From: Chthoniobacter flavus Ellin428
GTDB lineage: Bacteria > Verrucomicrobiota > Verrucomicrobiia > Chthoniobacterales > Chthoniobacteraceae
Length of the DNA: 64,000 nt
Assembly (NCBI RefSeq): GCF_000173075.1
Contig: NZ_ABVL01000032.1
Location: 1 to 64,000 of the forward strand
Reading direction: 5' to 3'
The notes under the pieces are model-generated. The model ran no database searches, had not been told where the DNA came from, and saw only the letters and a program-made list of their open reading frames with translations. How positions within the stretch are numbered: position 1 is the stretch's first letter; each line of letters begins with the position of its first letter. Positions 16,059-28,600 of this stretch are shown piece by piece. Position numbers and translations under genes: made by a program.

Positions 16059-16511
16059 ATGAGAAAACCAAACACGATGTTGTTGAGCCCGGATCGGGAA
16101 AATACCTCCTTGAGGATCGAAGTGTTCGTCCTGTGTGAAACCGCCCAGGAATTTGATGGAAGACTGAATCTGCTCGGAACGTTTGAAACCATTCGAGTTG
16201 CGGCTTTGCCAGTCGTGCTTCCGCTACTCACTGTGGCGATACGCTTGAGATATTGGTCGGACGAAGAGGGCGTCCATCGCTGCGTCATTCGATTGATCGA
16301 TGCAGATGGACGTCCAATATTGGAGGAACTGTGTGGCGACTTTGTCGTCGGTGCGAGTAACGGAAATTCCTCCGATGTGACTAACATTCTCGTTAAGTTG
16401 CAAGACCTGTGCTTGGGAGACGAGGGGGAATATGGAATGGAGCTGTACCTCGACGATCATCTCGAAGCCAGCCTGCCGCTGAACATCGAATGCCCTCAAT
16501 CGAAGCATTAG
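16059..16511 (+). CDS. DUF6941-like protein of unknown function
   Basis: A 150-aa cytoplasmic protein with no signal peptide. The pattern VLCETAQEFDGRLNLLGTFE near the start, a run of beta strands, and IRLRYWSDEEGVHRCVIRLI then DADGRPI resemble the DUF6941 family, small beta-sandwich proteins of unknown role. An alternative ATG at 16077 would shorten it by six residues. It lies between the two-component pair and the Verru_Chthon cassette, on the same strand, with a 172-nt gap before cassette gene B in which the cassette promoter should lie. The family call is from memory and less certain than the gene itself. Confidence 0.65.
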   Translation: MRKPNTMLLSPDRENTSLRIEVFVLCETAQEFDGRLNLLGTFETIRVAALPVVLPLLTVAIRLRYWSDEEGVHRCVIRLIDADGRPILEELCGDFVVGASNGNSSDVTNILVKLQDLCLGDEGEYGMELYLDDHLEASLPLNIECPQSKH

Positions 16512-16683
16512 GGGATGTCCAGTTTATCGCCATGCGGGGTGGCATTATGCGCGCGCAGGCTTCCGAAGAACGCCCCGATTGGTATTACCATCCGGTAATG
16601 TTGCGGAAAGGAAAGGGTAAGGCGGGAAAGCGAATTTACGAACGAACCGAGTCAGCACCGCTCGGAAACAACCCCAGAACATT

Positions 16684-17340
16684 ATGAAAGTCGCAACCAA
16701 TCGTAGTGTCTCCAGACACTCCCGCTCTGCGCAATCCGGATTCTCGCTGGTGGAGGTCGTTCTTGCGGTAGGGATCGTCGCCTTCGCCTTCGTCGCGATT
16801 CTGGGCTTGTTGCCCGCCGGGATGAGCCAGTTTCGCCAGACGATCGACAATACTGTCTCGGCCGAGATTGCGCACCGAGTCATCGCGGACGCCCAACAAA
16901 CCGATTTCGACACGTTGATCGATAAGGCGGACGTGCCGAGTGAACAGTCGAATGACAACTACTTCGCTTTCAGGGCGCCAAGGGTCGCTCAACCCGAATT
17001 TCGATACTTCGACGAGCGAGGAGAGGAAGTAGTCCCGCTATCGGAGACGGCCCGTCTCAATCCGGGCTCACTCTCAGACGACGAAAAGTCGCGAGTCGTA
17101 TATCATGTTCTGGTTCGAGTCATGCCGCAGAGCCCGGTGCCGGAGACATTGGCGGGGATCGGCGGCGGAAAGGAACTCGCGACGCTCACCGTTCAGGTAG
17201 CGAGAAATCCCAGCAACCGCGCGATCAAGATTAGCACCGCCGGCAACGACGATGCAAACGAGCCGAATCGGCAGTTATTCACGCAAACACCGGGTGTCAG
17301 TTTTCTCACCTACTCCGCTCAAATCGCCCGAAACCAATGA
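16684..17340 (+). CDS. Verru_Chthon cassette protein B, prepilin-like (GspI-like)
   Basis: A 218-aa protein with a type IV prepilin N-terminus: a positively charged leader, cleavage site G19/F20 (QSGFSLVEVVLAV), conserved Glu at mature position 5, and a single hydrophobic helix of about 20 residues. It would be processed by prepilin peptidase and assembled from the inner membrane. The rest is a variable periplasmic domain. It matches the verrucomicrobial cassette protein B family (TIGR02598, by memory). By N-terminal style (LLPAGMSQFRQTIDN after the helix) it resembles minor pseudopilin GspI. Its stop overlaps the start of cassette C (ATGA), so the two are translationally coupled. The role in assembling or exporting the giant protein downstream is inference. 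Confidence 0.85.
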   Translation: MKVATNRSVSRHSRSAQSGFSLVEVVLAVGIVAFAFVAILGLLPAGMSQFRQTIDNTVSAEIAHRVIADAQQTDFDTLIDKADVPSEQSNDNYFAFRAPRVAQPEFRYFDERGEEVVPLSETARLNPGSLSDDEKSRVVYHVLVRVMPQSPVPETLAGIGGGKELATLTVQVARNPSNRAIKISTAGNDDANEPNRQLFTQTPGVSFLTYSAQIARNQ

Positions 17341-18512
17341 AGACGTCGAAGCGCAAACTCGGCGGTGCATATCTCGCCTTTACACTGGTCGAACTCATGG
17401 TCTCCACGGCCATCATTTCGTTGTTGATGGTTATTCTGACCACGATGGTGAACCAGTTTTCCCAGACGTGGCGTTATGCATCGAGTAAAGTAGAAGCGTT
17501 TCAGGCAGCACGGGACGGGTTCGAGTCGATGACGCGGAAGCTTAGCCAGGCGACGTTGAACACCTATTGGGATCTCTATTACGTCAATATCGGAGGACGG
17601 CAGGCGCCCAAGGATTTCCTCCGGCAATCCCAACTGCGCTTTATCTCGGGTTCGATCGCCAAACTCGCACCCGATAGCAATCGATTTACTCACGGGGTGT
17701 TTTTTCAGGCGCCACTTGGAGTGGTAGAGGACCGCGCGGGATTGGGTTCGATGAAGAACCTCTTGAATACCTGGGGCTATTTCGTGGAAGAGGGCGACGA
17801 CACGCTGTTGCGGCCAAGCTTTCTCCAAGGCCGGGTGCCGATCCGTCGCCGGGGGCGATTGATGGAGTTGATGCAACCGGCGGAGGCGATGTCCGTCTAC
17901 GACCTGGATCCAAAGGGCGCTCCGAGCCCGGTGACCGGAGATCAACTACGCTGGTTTCGGACGGCTCTGGAAGGTTCCTCCAGGCCGGTACGGTCGATCG
18001 CCGAAAATATCGTGGGGCTGATCATCTGGCCGAAATTATCCGCGATGGATTCCAACGCCCGCCGCGATCTCGGGCGGTCACCTCTCTCCCCGAATTACAC
18101 CTATGATTCGTCGCTTCTTTCCTTTAAGTCCGCAAGGTTTGGGTCAGCTACTTCTCCTATCATCCTCAATGAGGGCGCGAAGGTAACTAACCCAAATGAT
18201 CCGACGGATGCGGCGACCATCAATCCAAAGAATCAATTGCCCCCGATCGTCCAAGTCACTTTGGTAGCGATCGACGAGCAATCCGCGGCACGAATAGAGG
18301 ATCGGGGCGCGAGCGGGAACTTCCATCAATTTACGGATGGGCTTTTTCAAGTCGCCTGTGCACCGGGGACCCGGTCGAACCAGCAGACGCAGTATGATAG
18401 CGACATCAAAACGATGGAGCAGCGGTTGGTAAACGCGAAGGTCACTTATCGAATTTTTACCACTAATGTCCTGATCCGCGGGGCGAAATGGAGTGTAGCG
18501 CAGACCAAATGA
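17337..18512 (+). CDS. Verru_Chthon cassette protein C, prepilin-like (GspJ-like)
   Basis: A 391-aa prepilin-like protein. The N-terminus is MKTSKRKLGGAYLAFTLVEL, so the processing site is A14/F15 with Ala in place of the usual Gly at -1. Glu5 of the mature protein is present, followed by a hydrophobic helix (VSTAIISLLMVILTTMVNQF). The following segment, QTWRYASSKVEAFQAARDGF and ESMTRKLSQATLN, is the amphipathic helix typical of GspJ-type minor pseudopilins. It fits verrucomicrobial cassette protein C (TIGR02599, by memory). The long periplasmic part is mixed alpha/beta. ATGA overlaps link it to both B and A. Confidence 0.85.
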   Translation: MKTSKRKLGGAYLAFTLVELMVSTAIISLLMVILTTMVNQFSQTWRYASSKVEAFQAARDGFESMTRKLSQATLNTYWDLYYVNIGGRQAPKDFLRQSQLRFISGSIAKLAPDSNRFTHGVFFQAPLGVVEDRAGLGSMKNLLNTWGYFVEEGDDTLLRPSFLQGRVPIRRRGRLMELMQPAEAMSVYDLDPKGAPSPVTGDQLRWFRTALEGSSRPVRSIAENIVGLIIWPKLSAMDSNARRDLGRSPLSPNYTYDSSLLSFKSARFGSATSPIILNEGAKVTNPNDPTDAATINPKNQLPPIVQVTLVAIDEQSAARIEDRGASGNFHQFTDGLFQVACAPGTRSNQQTQYDSDIKTMEQRLVNAKVTYRIFTTNVLIRGAKWSVAQTK

Positions 18513-21500
18513 TTATGAAAGCTTCGAAAAATCTCCGCGCGGTCGCGTTGGTCATCGTTCTAGGGTTTCTAACTCTATTGTCTGTTCTGGCGATCGCTTT
18601 CTTTAGCAGCATCAGCACGGAAACGCGGGCTTCGCGTACCTTTGCGAGCCAGGCTTCCACGCGGCAATTGGCCGAGACCGCGGTCAATCTCGTGATGAGC
18701 CAGATTCGGGAGGCGACTGTGCAACCGGGCGCGGCTTGGGCTTCGCAACCTGGAATGATTCGGACTTTTAGCGACGGAGGAGGGGCGTCGCCGAAAGCCA
18801 ACGCGTTTTTTAAACTCTACTCCGCGCGAAATATGGTCGTTGGGAAGACGCAGCTTGTCACTTTTGACCCGGAATCGGTCGGACCTTCGTACCAGGCAGA
18901 CCCCGATGGAAGCAGAAGCGACACTCCGGTTGACTGGGACAAGTATCCCGCGATTTTCACGGATCTCAATAGTCCGGTTCTGGTTAACACGGCTGGAACT
19001 GGAGGAGCGCTGAGTCCCGTTTTTCCCATCGTTGATCCTCGGGCGAAAGAATCGGTTAATGGAATTCCCTTGGTCGAGGGATTCGATTTCACGGCGGACA
19101 TCGACAAAGTAGTGGCGGGGGGAGGTAGCGATAGTTGGCGGGTTCCGATGCCTACCCGATGGATCTATGTCCTTCGGGATGGGACGCTGACCACGCCGGA
19201 CGCCAATTACACGCCGTCCGGTGGAGGTGCCGGCTGTTCCTGGAGCGGCGCGGGGTCAAAGGCCCTCCTCCCGACCAAGGACAATCCGATCGTGGGGCGG
19301 ATCGCCTTCTGGGCGGATGATGACAGCTCGAAGGTCAACGTCAACACGGCCGGTGGTTACGGAAAGCAAAGTAAGACCGGTTTCACAGACGGCTACACAC
19401 TCGACAGTTATGCCGGCTCATTTTGGGACACGCCCCGGTTCTACACCAATTTCGACATTGGTCAGACCAATCCGAATAATGGTGCGCTAATTCCCGGCGT
19501 GGGCGCCGGTGGGTTGGCCGCGGCGCAACCGTTCCAAAAAGAATATCAGCGTTATCCCGGACATCCCGCCACGACCTCGCTGGGCGCGGTTTTGGGCAAT
19601 CTGCTGACTTCAGAGCAGATCTACAAACTGGTGCCGCGGATTAATGGTGGAGGCTCCCTGGGAGGCACGGTGAGAACAGACGTCGCGACGGCGGTTGAGC
19701 TGCAATTGAAGCCGGAGCGTCTCTACGCCTCGCTGGACGAACTGTTATTTTCTGAATCTCCGGTCAATGGAGGACAGCGGGAGACGAATGACAAATACGT
19801 CGGTACCGATGGGGCGATTACCCCGGATATTCTGGAAAAGACGAAGTTCTTCCTGACGCCGTACAGCCGGTCTCCCGACCTGAACTTGTTCGGTCTTCCT
19901 CGAGTCACTATTTGGCCGGTGAATCAATCCGCGGACGAAGCTACCGGACGGAACGGATTTGACCGCGCGATCGCGTTCTGTTCCACGATCGGAGCCAAGA
20001 AATTCATCTTCACCCGCTCATTGGCCAGCTCCGGGGCGTTGAGCACGACAAACGACATCCAGCAGACGGCTTACAGCCAGAATGTCGCGTTGATGAAGTA
20101 TCTCCGGCAGTTGACGAGCCGGCCCATCCCTGGCTTCGGCGGAAACTTCGAGTCGAAGTATGGGACGGACAACCGCGACATGATTCTAGGAGAGATCTTC
20201 GATTACATACGCATCGCCAATTTGCGGGACACGACGACCGGGATGACGTCGTATCAATATGCGAAAGCGGGTGTCGTCGCGCCCTCACGCGCGGATGTTT
20301 TCGGGACCGGAAAGAAGATCGGCGGGTTCGGGCGGGCGGCAACGATTTCGGAAGCATCGCTGGTGTTCTATTGCTCTGGCGTGGAAGCCGCGGGGGCGAA
20401 GAATGTGGATGGCGCGGTCATTCCGTGCCGGCGTTTTTCAAGGGGAAGTGATGCCGGCCGATCGTGAGCACAAGATTACCGACCGCTACGTCCGGGCTTT
20501 TCTGCTCTTCTCCACCTTTCACCCGATGCAGGGTTATGCGCCGATTGTCTCGCCGACGGCGGACGCCGAGAAGGAAGTCTTTGAGGTTACCGGTTTGGAT
20601 CGATTCAGTGTGAATGGGGCCTGCATTTGGCCGGGCGGCACGCTGTCGAATACGATTCAATCCGTCTCCGGATCGACTTGGGGAGGGAGAAACTTCGGCG
20701 GCTACGAAGGCTTCATGCATACGTTGGTCAACCACCATACCAACTATGCGTTTGCGTCCACCGGTGCGGCGAAAGTACCGTTCAACCAGGCGACATTCGG
20801 CTTCGGGGGCGGTGAGATTCAACTGACCATCAAATTTGGTCCGACGCAGGTTCTGCAAAACATTAAGCTGAATTTTCCCTCGGCTAGCTGGCCCCGTGCC
20901 GCGGAGATGGTACCGGCTCAGCCCAGAGGGGGATTCGTCAAGGGTAACCCAGAGTGCGACGGTTAATGCAGGGGGGCGGCTCGAGTCCGCGCAAAATCTA
21001 TTGGATTTCACCGATCCCCTCGGGGGCGGCGTTGATGGGAAGAATCCCGGTGGTCATTGCAGGATTCGAACAATCCCGAACGTGACGACGGGCATTTATG
21101 GGGGCGACCGTTGGAGGCAGATCATCCAGCCGGGGGATGTCATCCGGAGCCTGGTATATGGAAATCACACCACGCCTGTCGGCACGACGACGTCGGGAGA
21201 TATGCGCCTTCTCGCGCTGACTACAGATGTCCCGAACACGGAATTCAAACCGCATCCGGATTACTTTGATTCCACTTACCGTTTTGCCCAGGGCCTGCGG
21301 GCGTCGGATGGCAACACCTACGTTTATAACATGCCCTATTGGGATATCGATGCGAAGACGACTGCGGTCCCTCCGGAGGTCCAGAACCGAACCCTCACCG
21401 AGACCACTGCATTTGGAAATCACGTTAACCAGGCGACCTTGCGAGTTCCGTCGAGCCGGTCGATGGAATTGCCTTATTCGCAGGGGACGCCGACGGCCAA

Positions 21501-22683
21501 TCCCCCCAATGGCGGAGTGAACGGAGTCGTTCGATCCGACGGGCGTGCGGGCGATTTTGACACCGGTCTGGGGGTCTTTCCGGATGGTCCCTACGCAAAC
21601 AAGCAGGATGAGGGGAACGTTATCTTTAAGTATTTCGACACTGCGAAGCAGAAATGGATCTATCCCATCCCTTACGCGGGCAATCAATCCTACGAGCCGC
21701 CGGGCGATATCTACTTCTCGCCCAATCGACAGATGCCATCTCCGGTACTTTTCGGTTCGTTGCTTTCCCGCCCAACCGACACGCATCCCGCCAGGGGATG
21801 GGAGACACTTGCATTCTGCCCAAATACCGTCGGTGAGAGGCATCCCGGGAATACGGTCACGCCGCGTGATCATCTCCTGCTGGATTTGTTCACGATGCCG
21901 TTTGTGGAGCCGTATCTGATTAGTGAACCGCTCTCCACGGCGGGTCGCGTCAACCTGAATTACCAAATCGCGCCCTTCCCTTATATCAAGAGGAGCACGG
22001 CGCTAAGAGCGGCATTGGCTTCGCTCCGAGTCACGGCGATCAGTACGTCGCTATTGACTACTTACAAGACGGGCGCAAACGGAAAACCGCTTCCCAACCC
22101 CGGCGACAATCCACGGTTCCGAATCGATCGAGACGAGACTCTGAAAGCATTCGATAGCTTTTTCAGTCACTACAAGACCACTCCGAACGAGGGTTTCTTC
22201 AAATCTGCCTCCCAGATTTGTGAGCGGTTCTTTTACCCGACGGGGCCGGGAATAGCTCCAAAGTTCCGGGCGCCCACCTACGAACCGGATACGATCTATG
22301 ACGCGCCGGGAAGTCCTTCAGGGGAAGCCGATATCATCAATTTCTGGCGGCAGCGCACCCTGACCGGGGACAACGTGCGCGAGAAGCCATACGCGGATTT
22401 GTATCCGCGCATTACGACCAAATCGAATACCTACACGGTTCACGTGCGCGTGCAGACGGTACGGCAGGTCGGCGGGCCTAGTTCGGATTTTTCGAAATGG
22501 CGGGAAGGTGTCGATGAGATACTCGGGGAATATCGAGGATCGGAGACGATTGAACGCTACATCGACCCTTCGGATCCTCGCCTCTTAACCAAACTCAGTG
22601 ACGCGAACATCAACGCACCCGATGCCTCGCTCGAGGACATTTACCGGTTCCGCGTCGTCAAAACAAAGCAGTTCAACCCCTAA
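18509..22683 (+). pseudogene. Verru_Chthon cassette protein A (GspK-like), interrupted by two +1 frameshifts
   Basis: Three consecutive frames carry one long protein of about 1390 aa. The first frame runs from the ATG at 18509 (ATGA overlap with cassette C) to a stop at 20467. The second continues through HKITDRYVRAFLLFSTF and stops at 20966. The third runs from about 20930 to 22683. The likely events are one extra T in the T5 run at 20434-20438 and one extra G in the G5 run at 20928-20932; removing each restores a smooth reading. The N-terminus (RAVALVIVLGFLTLLSVLAI, then STETRASRTFASQ) and KVNVNTAGG near residue 275 resemble minor pseudopilin GspK, including the lack of Glu5. It matches TIGR02600 by memory. 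The indels may be sequencing errors or real decay. Confidence 0.8.
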
Positions 22684-22698
22684 GAGGGCCCCCATTTT

Positions 22699-25600
22699 AT
22701 GAAAAAGTCGACCCCCGTACGGGCCATCGGAGCACTCTGCCTTCGCAAGGGATTTTGGTGGTTTGCTCTCACCTTCGTTTTGCTCGCGGGCGTGGCGATT
22801 TCCGCCAATGTCCTCTTTTGGGACCCGGATACCAACGCGACGGGAAACAATAGCGCGACTCAGGCGAATCTCGGCGGAGCGGGGACTTGGGATACCACCA
22901 CGAATAACTGGTGGGACGGTGTCGCGACTGACACCACTTGGAGTAATGATAACTTCGACAGTGCCGTTTTCGGGGGAACGAGTGGTGGAAGTGTCACGCT
23001 TGGGGCGCCGATCGTGGTTGGACGCATTACATTCAATACCGGCGGTTACACGGTAAAGCCGTCCGGCACGAATACCCTGACGCTCCAGACGGCGGACGGA
23101 GATCCGGCACCGGTGATCGTGGCCAATGCGAACGCGACGATCGGGGTTTCAGGAGGGGCGGGATTGGTGGGCAATCAGGGAATGGTGAAGGCAGGAGGGG
23201 GAACCCTGACCGTTTTCGGGAATAACAGCGGGTTTGTCGGAACGACGACATTGAAGAGTGGAACGCTGACGCTTTCCGGTGATGTCGATGTCACGCCGAA
23301 CGGCACCACGAGTCTCGGAACCGCTCAACCGATCACCCTGCAGAGCGGGACCCTGCGTTTCCTGAATAACAGCGGCGTTGCGCAATATAACAGTGACATC
23401 CTCTTGCAAGGAAACGCGACGATCAATGTGGACCATGCCACCACGGGCAGCAGCGGGGTGATCGAATTAGGAGCGCTCACCCTCGGGTCGAACACCCTGA
23501 CGACGACCAATGGCAACGGGTACGGCCTGCGCTTCATGGGGACGACGACGCTGAACAGCGCCATTTCCACCATCAATGCGACGTTCAATCCCTCCGCGGG
23601 TATCTTCGACGCCGCCGGTGCGACAACTCTTGGGGGAATGGTCACCGGACCTGGGGCCTTGAACAAAATCGGTTCCGGAACCCTTTTCGTTTACAATGCG
23701 CTCGGGGGCCCCGACAACGATTACGCGGGCGGAACGAATGTCCTGCAGGGTACGCTGGCTCTTGGCGACACCTCTTCGCAGCTCGGTTCGGGCAGGGTGA
23801 TTGTCAGTCCCGGCGCGGTGCTGCGTATCGAGGACAACTTGAATTTCTTCTCGATCGAGACCAGCGGAGCCGGACTCTTCCTGCAGAGCAGTTCGACGGC
23901 GTTCGGTGTGCTCGGCCTGGACGGTGATTTCACTCCCGGCACAGATGCGCTCCAGAATATGAAAATCAGCCCCTATGGGGCCGCCGTGCAGATCAACACT
24001 CCGACGACGACCTTCCTGGGAGATTTCAACTTCGCGAATTTTGGCACCGGAGCGGCTGGCACAGGAAAGGTATTTTTGGGTGCGATCGTAAATACAACGC
24101 TGAACGGCTTTGAGGGCCAGTTAACCCCAGGGCCCGACAATGAATACCGGCTGGGAGCGAATGCCTCGAGCGGAGTCACACTGACGCTCTCGATTCCCAA
24201 TATCTTGAACGCCGGAGACAACGCTTCGCTGGTGGTCGGCACACCGATTCAAAACATTGTCAGCATCACAAATGGGACCGGCACGGTGCTGATTAGCGAT
24301 TCGCAGAACTATGGCGGCCTGACGACGGTGAACAGTGGAAGTACGTTGACCGCGAGTGTGGCGGCGAGTCCCGATGCCTTGCCTCTTGGGACGGGCGCGA
24401 CCAAGCCCGTGATCGATGTCTACGGGACGCTGAATCTGACGGGTGGCGATTTTGCACAACTGGCGCAGACGACACTGAATGTCTCGCAGGCGCGTGGTGC
24501 GAATGGCGCGTTGAATTTGAACGTGACCAGTAACGAATTTGCGGGAATCGGGACCGTGAACGAACGGTTGAAAGACACCGTCGTGCTGAACTTCAATGGC
24601 GGCACCTTTTCGTTCGCCGGTTACAACAGCGGTAATGTCACCGGCGCGCCACTAATCTCTTCGCAAACCATCGGAGAGTTCAATTTTTCGGCGACCAACG
24701 CCGTCAACGTGACGTCGGCTGCCACAGCGACCACCGATCAGGATGCCATTCTCACTCTCACCAATGTCAATCGGGTCAACAACGGCTCGATCACCTTCGC
24801 GCATACCGGGGCGACTCAGCCCGTTCTCGGAAAACCTTCGGCGGGAACGAGCAGTGACATCCGCATCTTCATTACGAATCTGAACGGGGCCGCACCGGTG
24901 GTGACGAATGGCATGCTGGCGCCCTATCTCCTCGATGTCTCGAATGTCCCATTGGCTGGCGGCGCGACGACCGCGAACAGCACGACAGTTACGGTGACGA
25001 GCACAGTTGGCCTGGCTCCAGGCATGATTGTGACCGGTGCCAATATTCCCACTGGCGCGTCGATCGTTTCGATTATTGATGGGACCTCGTTCCAGATCAG
25101 TCGGCCGGCTACTACGAATGCCACCGGGCAATCCTTCACGGCCAATGGGCAACAGTTTGTGACCTACGGACCGGACGGCGTGGCTCCTGCGGCCTTCGAT
25201 GTTCAGGCCACGACCGCCGCCACGCTTCAGGCGGCTACGGCTTCGCAGATCGTCACGGTGGATGCGGGCTTCAATACGACCGCGAATGCGAGTGTTTATG
25301 CGTTGCGCATTGGGGACAACACGCTGGGTGGGACGAATACGATTACCATCGGTAGTGGGGCGTCGGCGGAGGATGGCGCCGGCTTGATTCTCAATCTGGC
25401 GACCGCTCGCACCGATACGCCCAATTTCACTTTCGGGACGGGCGGAAATCGCGAAGCCATGATCTATGTGACTGGCGGCCAAACGGCGACGCTCAGCGGT
25501 TTGATCTCGGCGACGGGATTGACCAAGACCGGCCCGAATACCCTCGTGCTGACAGGCAACAACGTGAACCTCAATGGGACGCTGACCGTCGACCAGGGCA

Positions 25601-28600
25601 CTTTGCAGGGGACCGTAGGCGCGTTCAATTACCGACCGATCGTGTTGAACGCCGGGACCCTGAATTACGACAACGGCGGCAGTGTGCGCTATCTGAATGA
25701 CCTCATCGTGAATGGTGACAGCACCGTTACCGCGGGCGACGTAGAGATGCCGATGGTGGGCGATGTGACGATCAATCCTCGAGCGGGCGGCAATCTCGAT
25801 CCAATCGTCTTCAACATCGCGCAAGGGCTCTCCGTTTCCGGAGACTTGGTGTTGAATGGCGATGTCAATTGGAACCAAACGCGGGCCGACCGGAACAACG
25901 ACGTCCGTGCGCGCGTCCTGGTTTCTGGGAAAGTGACGGGCGTGGGCGCCTTTAATAAGTGGAGCGGAAGCACGAGCCAGACGGGTGTTACGGCGTTCCT
26001 GAATGGTGCGAATGACTACCAGGGCGGCACGACAGTGAATGGTGGAACCCTGGAGTCGCTGACGGCGCTGGGGACGCCATTCAGCACGGGCGCGATCACG
26101 GTCAATCCTGGAAGTATCCTGCGGATCGCCAGCCCGGATAACATTCACGGGAATGTCCTGACTTTGAATAGCGACCTGGCCGGACTCGCGGTTCTGTCGC
26201 TCGCCTATAGCGGAAACGTGGGCGTCAACGGCGGTCTGACGGGGACGATGAATTTCAACAGCGGCAATTTGGGCGGACCGTTCAGCGCGGTCTTCGCCAT
26301 CGATGCGATGGGTTACAGTGGCGACATCGACCTTTCGACATTGGGAGGCGGCACTGCGTTTCTTGGGACGGCGATTGGAGGCAACTTCAGCGGCAACCTG
26401 ACGCCGGCCGCGGTGAACAGCCTGATTCCCAGTCTTGACGGCAATGCACCCGAGCAATTCGCCGGCGGTGTCTATCGGTTGGGTGGCGGTGGCAGTGGCT
26501 TCCTTAACTTTACCGGCGCGGCCAACCAGTTGACCGGCAACAATGCCGTACAGATCGGCGCGATTAGTAACGTCACCCAAGGGGCGAGTTTCGTCCTCCA
26601 GAATGGCGGTCAGAATAACAACGCTTCCAACGGCCAGGGGGCCGTCCAGATCGTGAACGTGAACGATTACACAGGCCCGACGATCCTGAATAGCGGCGCC
26701 ATCACGGGCAGCCTCGCCAGTCCCGGTGATCTTTCCGTGGGCAATAACAACGCGTTGGGGACGAGCAAAATCATTTTCAATGGCGGCGCCTTGCAAGCGC
26801 CGACGAACACCGGTCTGCCCTTCCTGACGCCGGTCATTACTTTGTCCAACGATGTCGGCTTTACGGGAGACGCGACCTTCGACGGTTCGACCAACCTGGT
26901 TCTCACGGGCACGTTCCCACTGGCGGATAACCAGGTGGGGGTGACCCGAACATTCACGGTGAACAATACCACCGGGATGACGATCATAGGGGGCGACATT
27001 ATCGATGGGGCGGGGACGGCCTCGCTCAACGGCATCACCAAGACCGGAAGTGGTCCAATCGAGTTCCGCGGCCACAATACCTACAGCGGCTTTACGAACG
27101 TGAATGGCGGGACCATTGTGGTGGAATCTGATTCCGATATCTCGGTCAATTCGCAGATCACCTTCAATGGCGGTGCTCTCGGCGTGTGGAACCAATCGAT
27201 GAGCACGGACCGCGATTACATCCTGGTCGGAAACGGCACTTTCGATGTGGGCGACGCCAGGACGTTGACCCAGGTGGGGCCGAACGGTTCGGATCTCGGC
27301 AGCATCATCAGCGGGCCCGGGATGTTCATCAAAAACGGCTTCGGAACGCTGATCCTGAACGGAACCAATGCGAACAGCGGGGGTAACGCGGTCCAGATCA
27401 ATAATGGTATCCTGCAGATCAGCGCGAACGTGAACTTAGGCGACCCGGCGGTGAATGGACAGATCGTGGCCGGAGGCGGAACCCTGCGGGTGGATGGGAC
27501 CTTTACTTCCGCGCGCAACATCCTCCCTAACACGAACATCACCACTTCGCTCGGCTTGAACATTACCGATGAGAATACTTTCACATCGACCGGCCTTCTG
27601 AACAACAACGGCACCGGGATCTTTACCATTCTCAAAACCGGGGCTGGCACCTTCATCAATAACTCGAATAACTCGCTCAAGCGTTTGGTGGTCACGAATG
27701 GTGTCTTTCAGTCGAGTTCGAATACCCCGGTCGCGGCGGCGGCGAGTGAAATTGACCTGAGCGGGGGCACGCTGCGTCTCCAAAATCTGACAGCGAATCA
27801 AGCAGTCGTGACACCGCTGACCAATTTTCTGGGCGGTGGCCATATCGAACTGCAGAGTGCGGACGGCTTTAGCAGCCAGTTTGCGCCGACTTCCCTTGAT
27901 CGTATCGCCACCGGCACCCTGGTCATTTCCGCGGGAACGAGCACGCTCGGCGGTGCGGGAAACACCAACGCGGTTCGCATTTTGCCGGACAATATGAACT
28001 TTGCCGCCGACCGAACGGCGGTCACCACGACATCGAATATTGTCACCGTTTCGAACACGGCGGATCTCGAAGTGGGGATGACGGTCACCGGTCAAGGCAT
28101 CCCGGCGAACGCGACGATCACGGCGATCAATTCGCCGACCTCCATTACGATCAGCGCCAATGCGACGGCGGCCAATACCTATCTTACCTTTGGCGGTGCG
28201 GCGCCGCGCGCCAATGCGGTGAACAACGGAATCTTCCCGGCGAGCGTCGTCACGGCGGATGCTGCGGGACTGGCCAGTTTTACGACGAACGATCCCACGA
28301 ACGGCATCGTCGCGTTCACCGGGTACACGGCGATTGGAGCGACTCCGGCGACCTTCAATACACCGACCGTTGTCGGCGATGTAGGAATCGGCGGAACGGT
28401 CCTCACGGGAGTGAATAGCCTCTATGCCCTTCGGACCAGCGGGGATATTACGGGCGGCACATTGAAGATCGGTTCGATCAGCAATTCCCGGGAAGGCGGG
28501 ATGATCGTTAACGGCAACGTGCGCATCAGTAGCAATTTGATCATTGACCCGACGAGTGCCGATGCGCGACAGGTGTCCAGCGCGTCTGGGGAAGGCGTCT

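Noticed and set aside
16409..16687. 92-aa frame overlapping the end of the DUF6941-like gene and the cassette promoter region
   Set aside because: It is a shadow of the upstream gene in its first half and random in the second.
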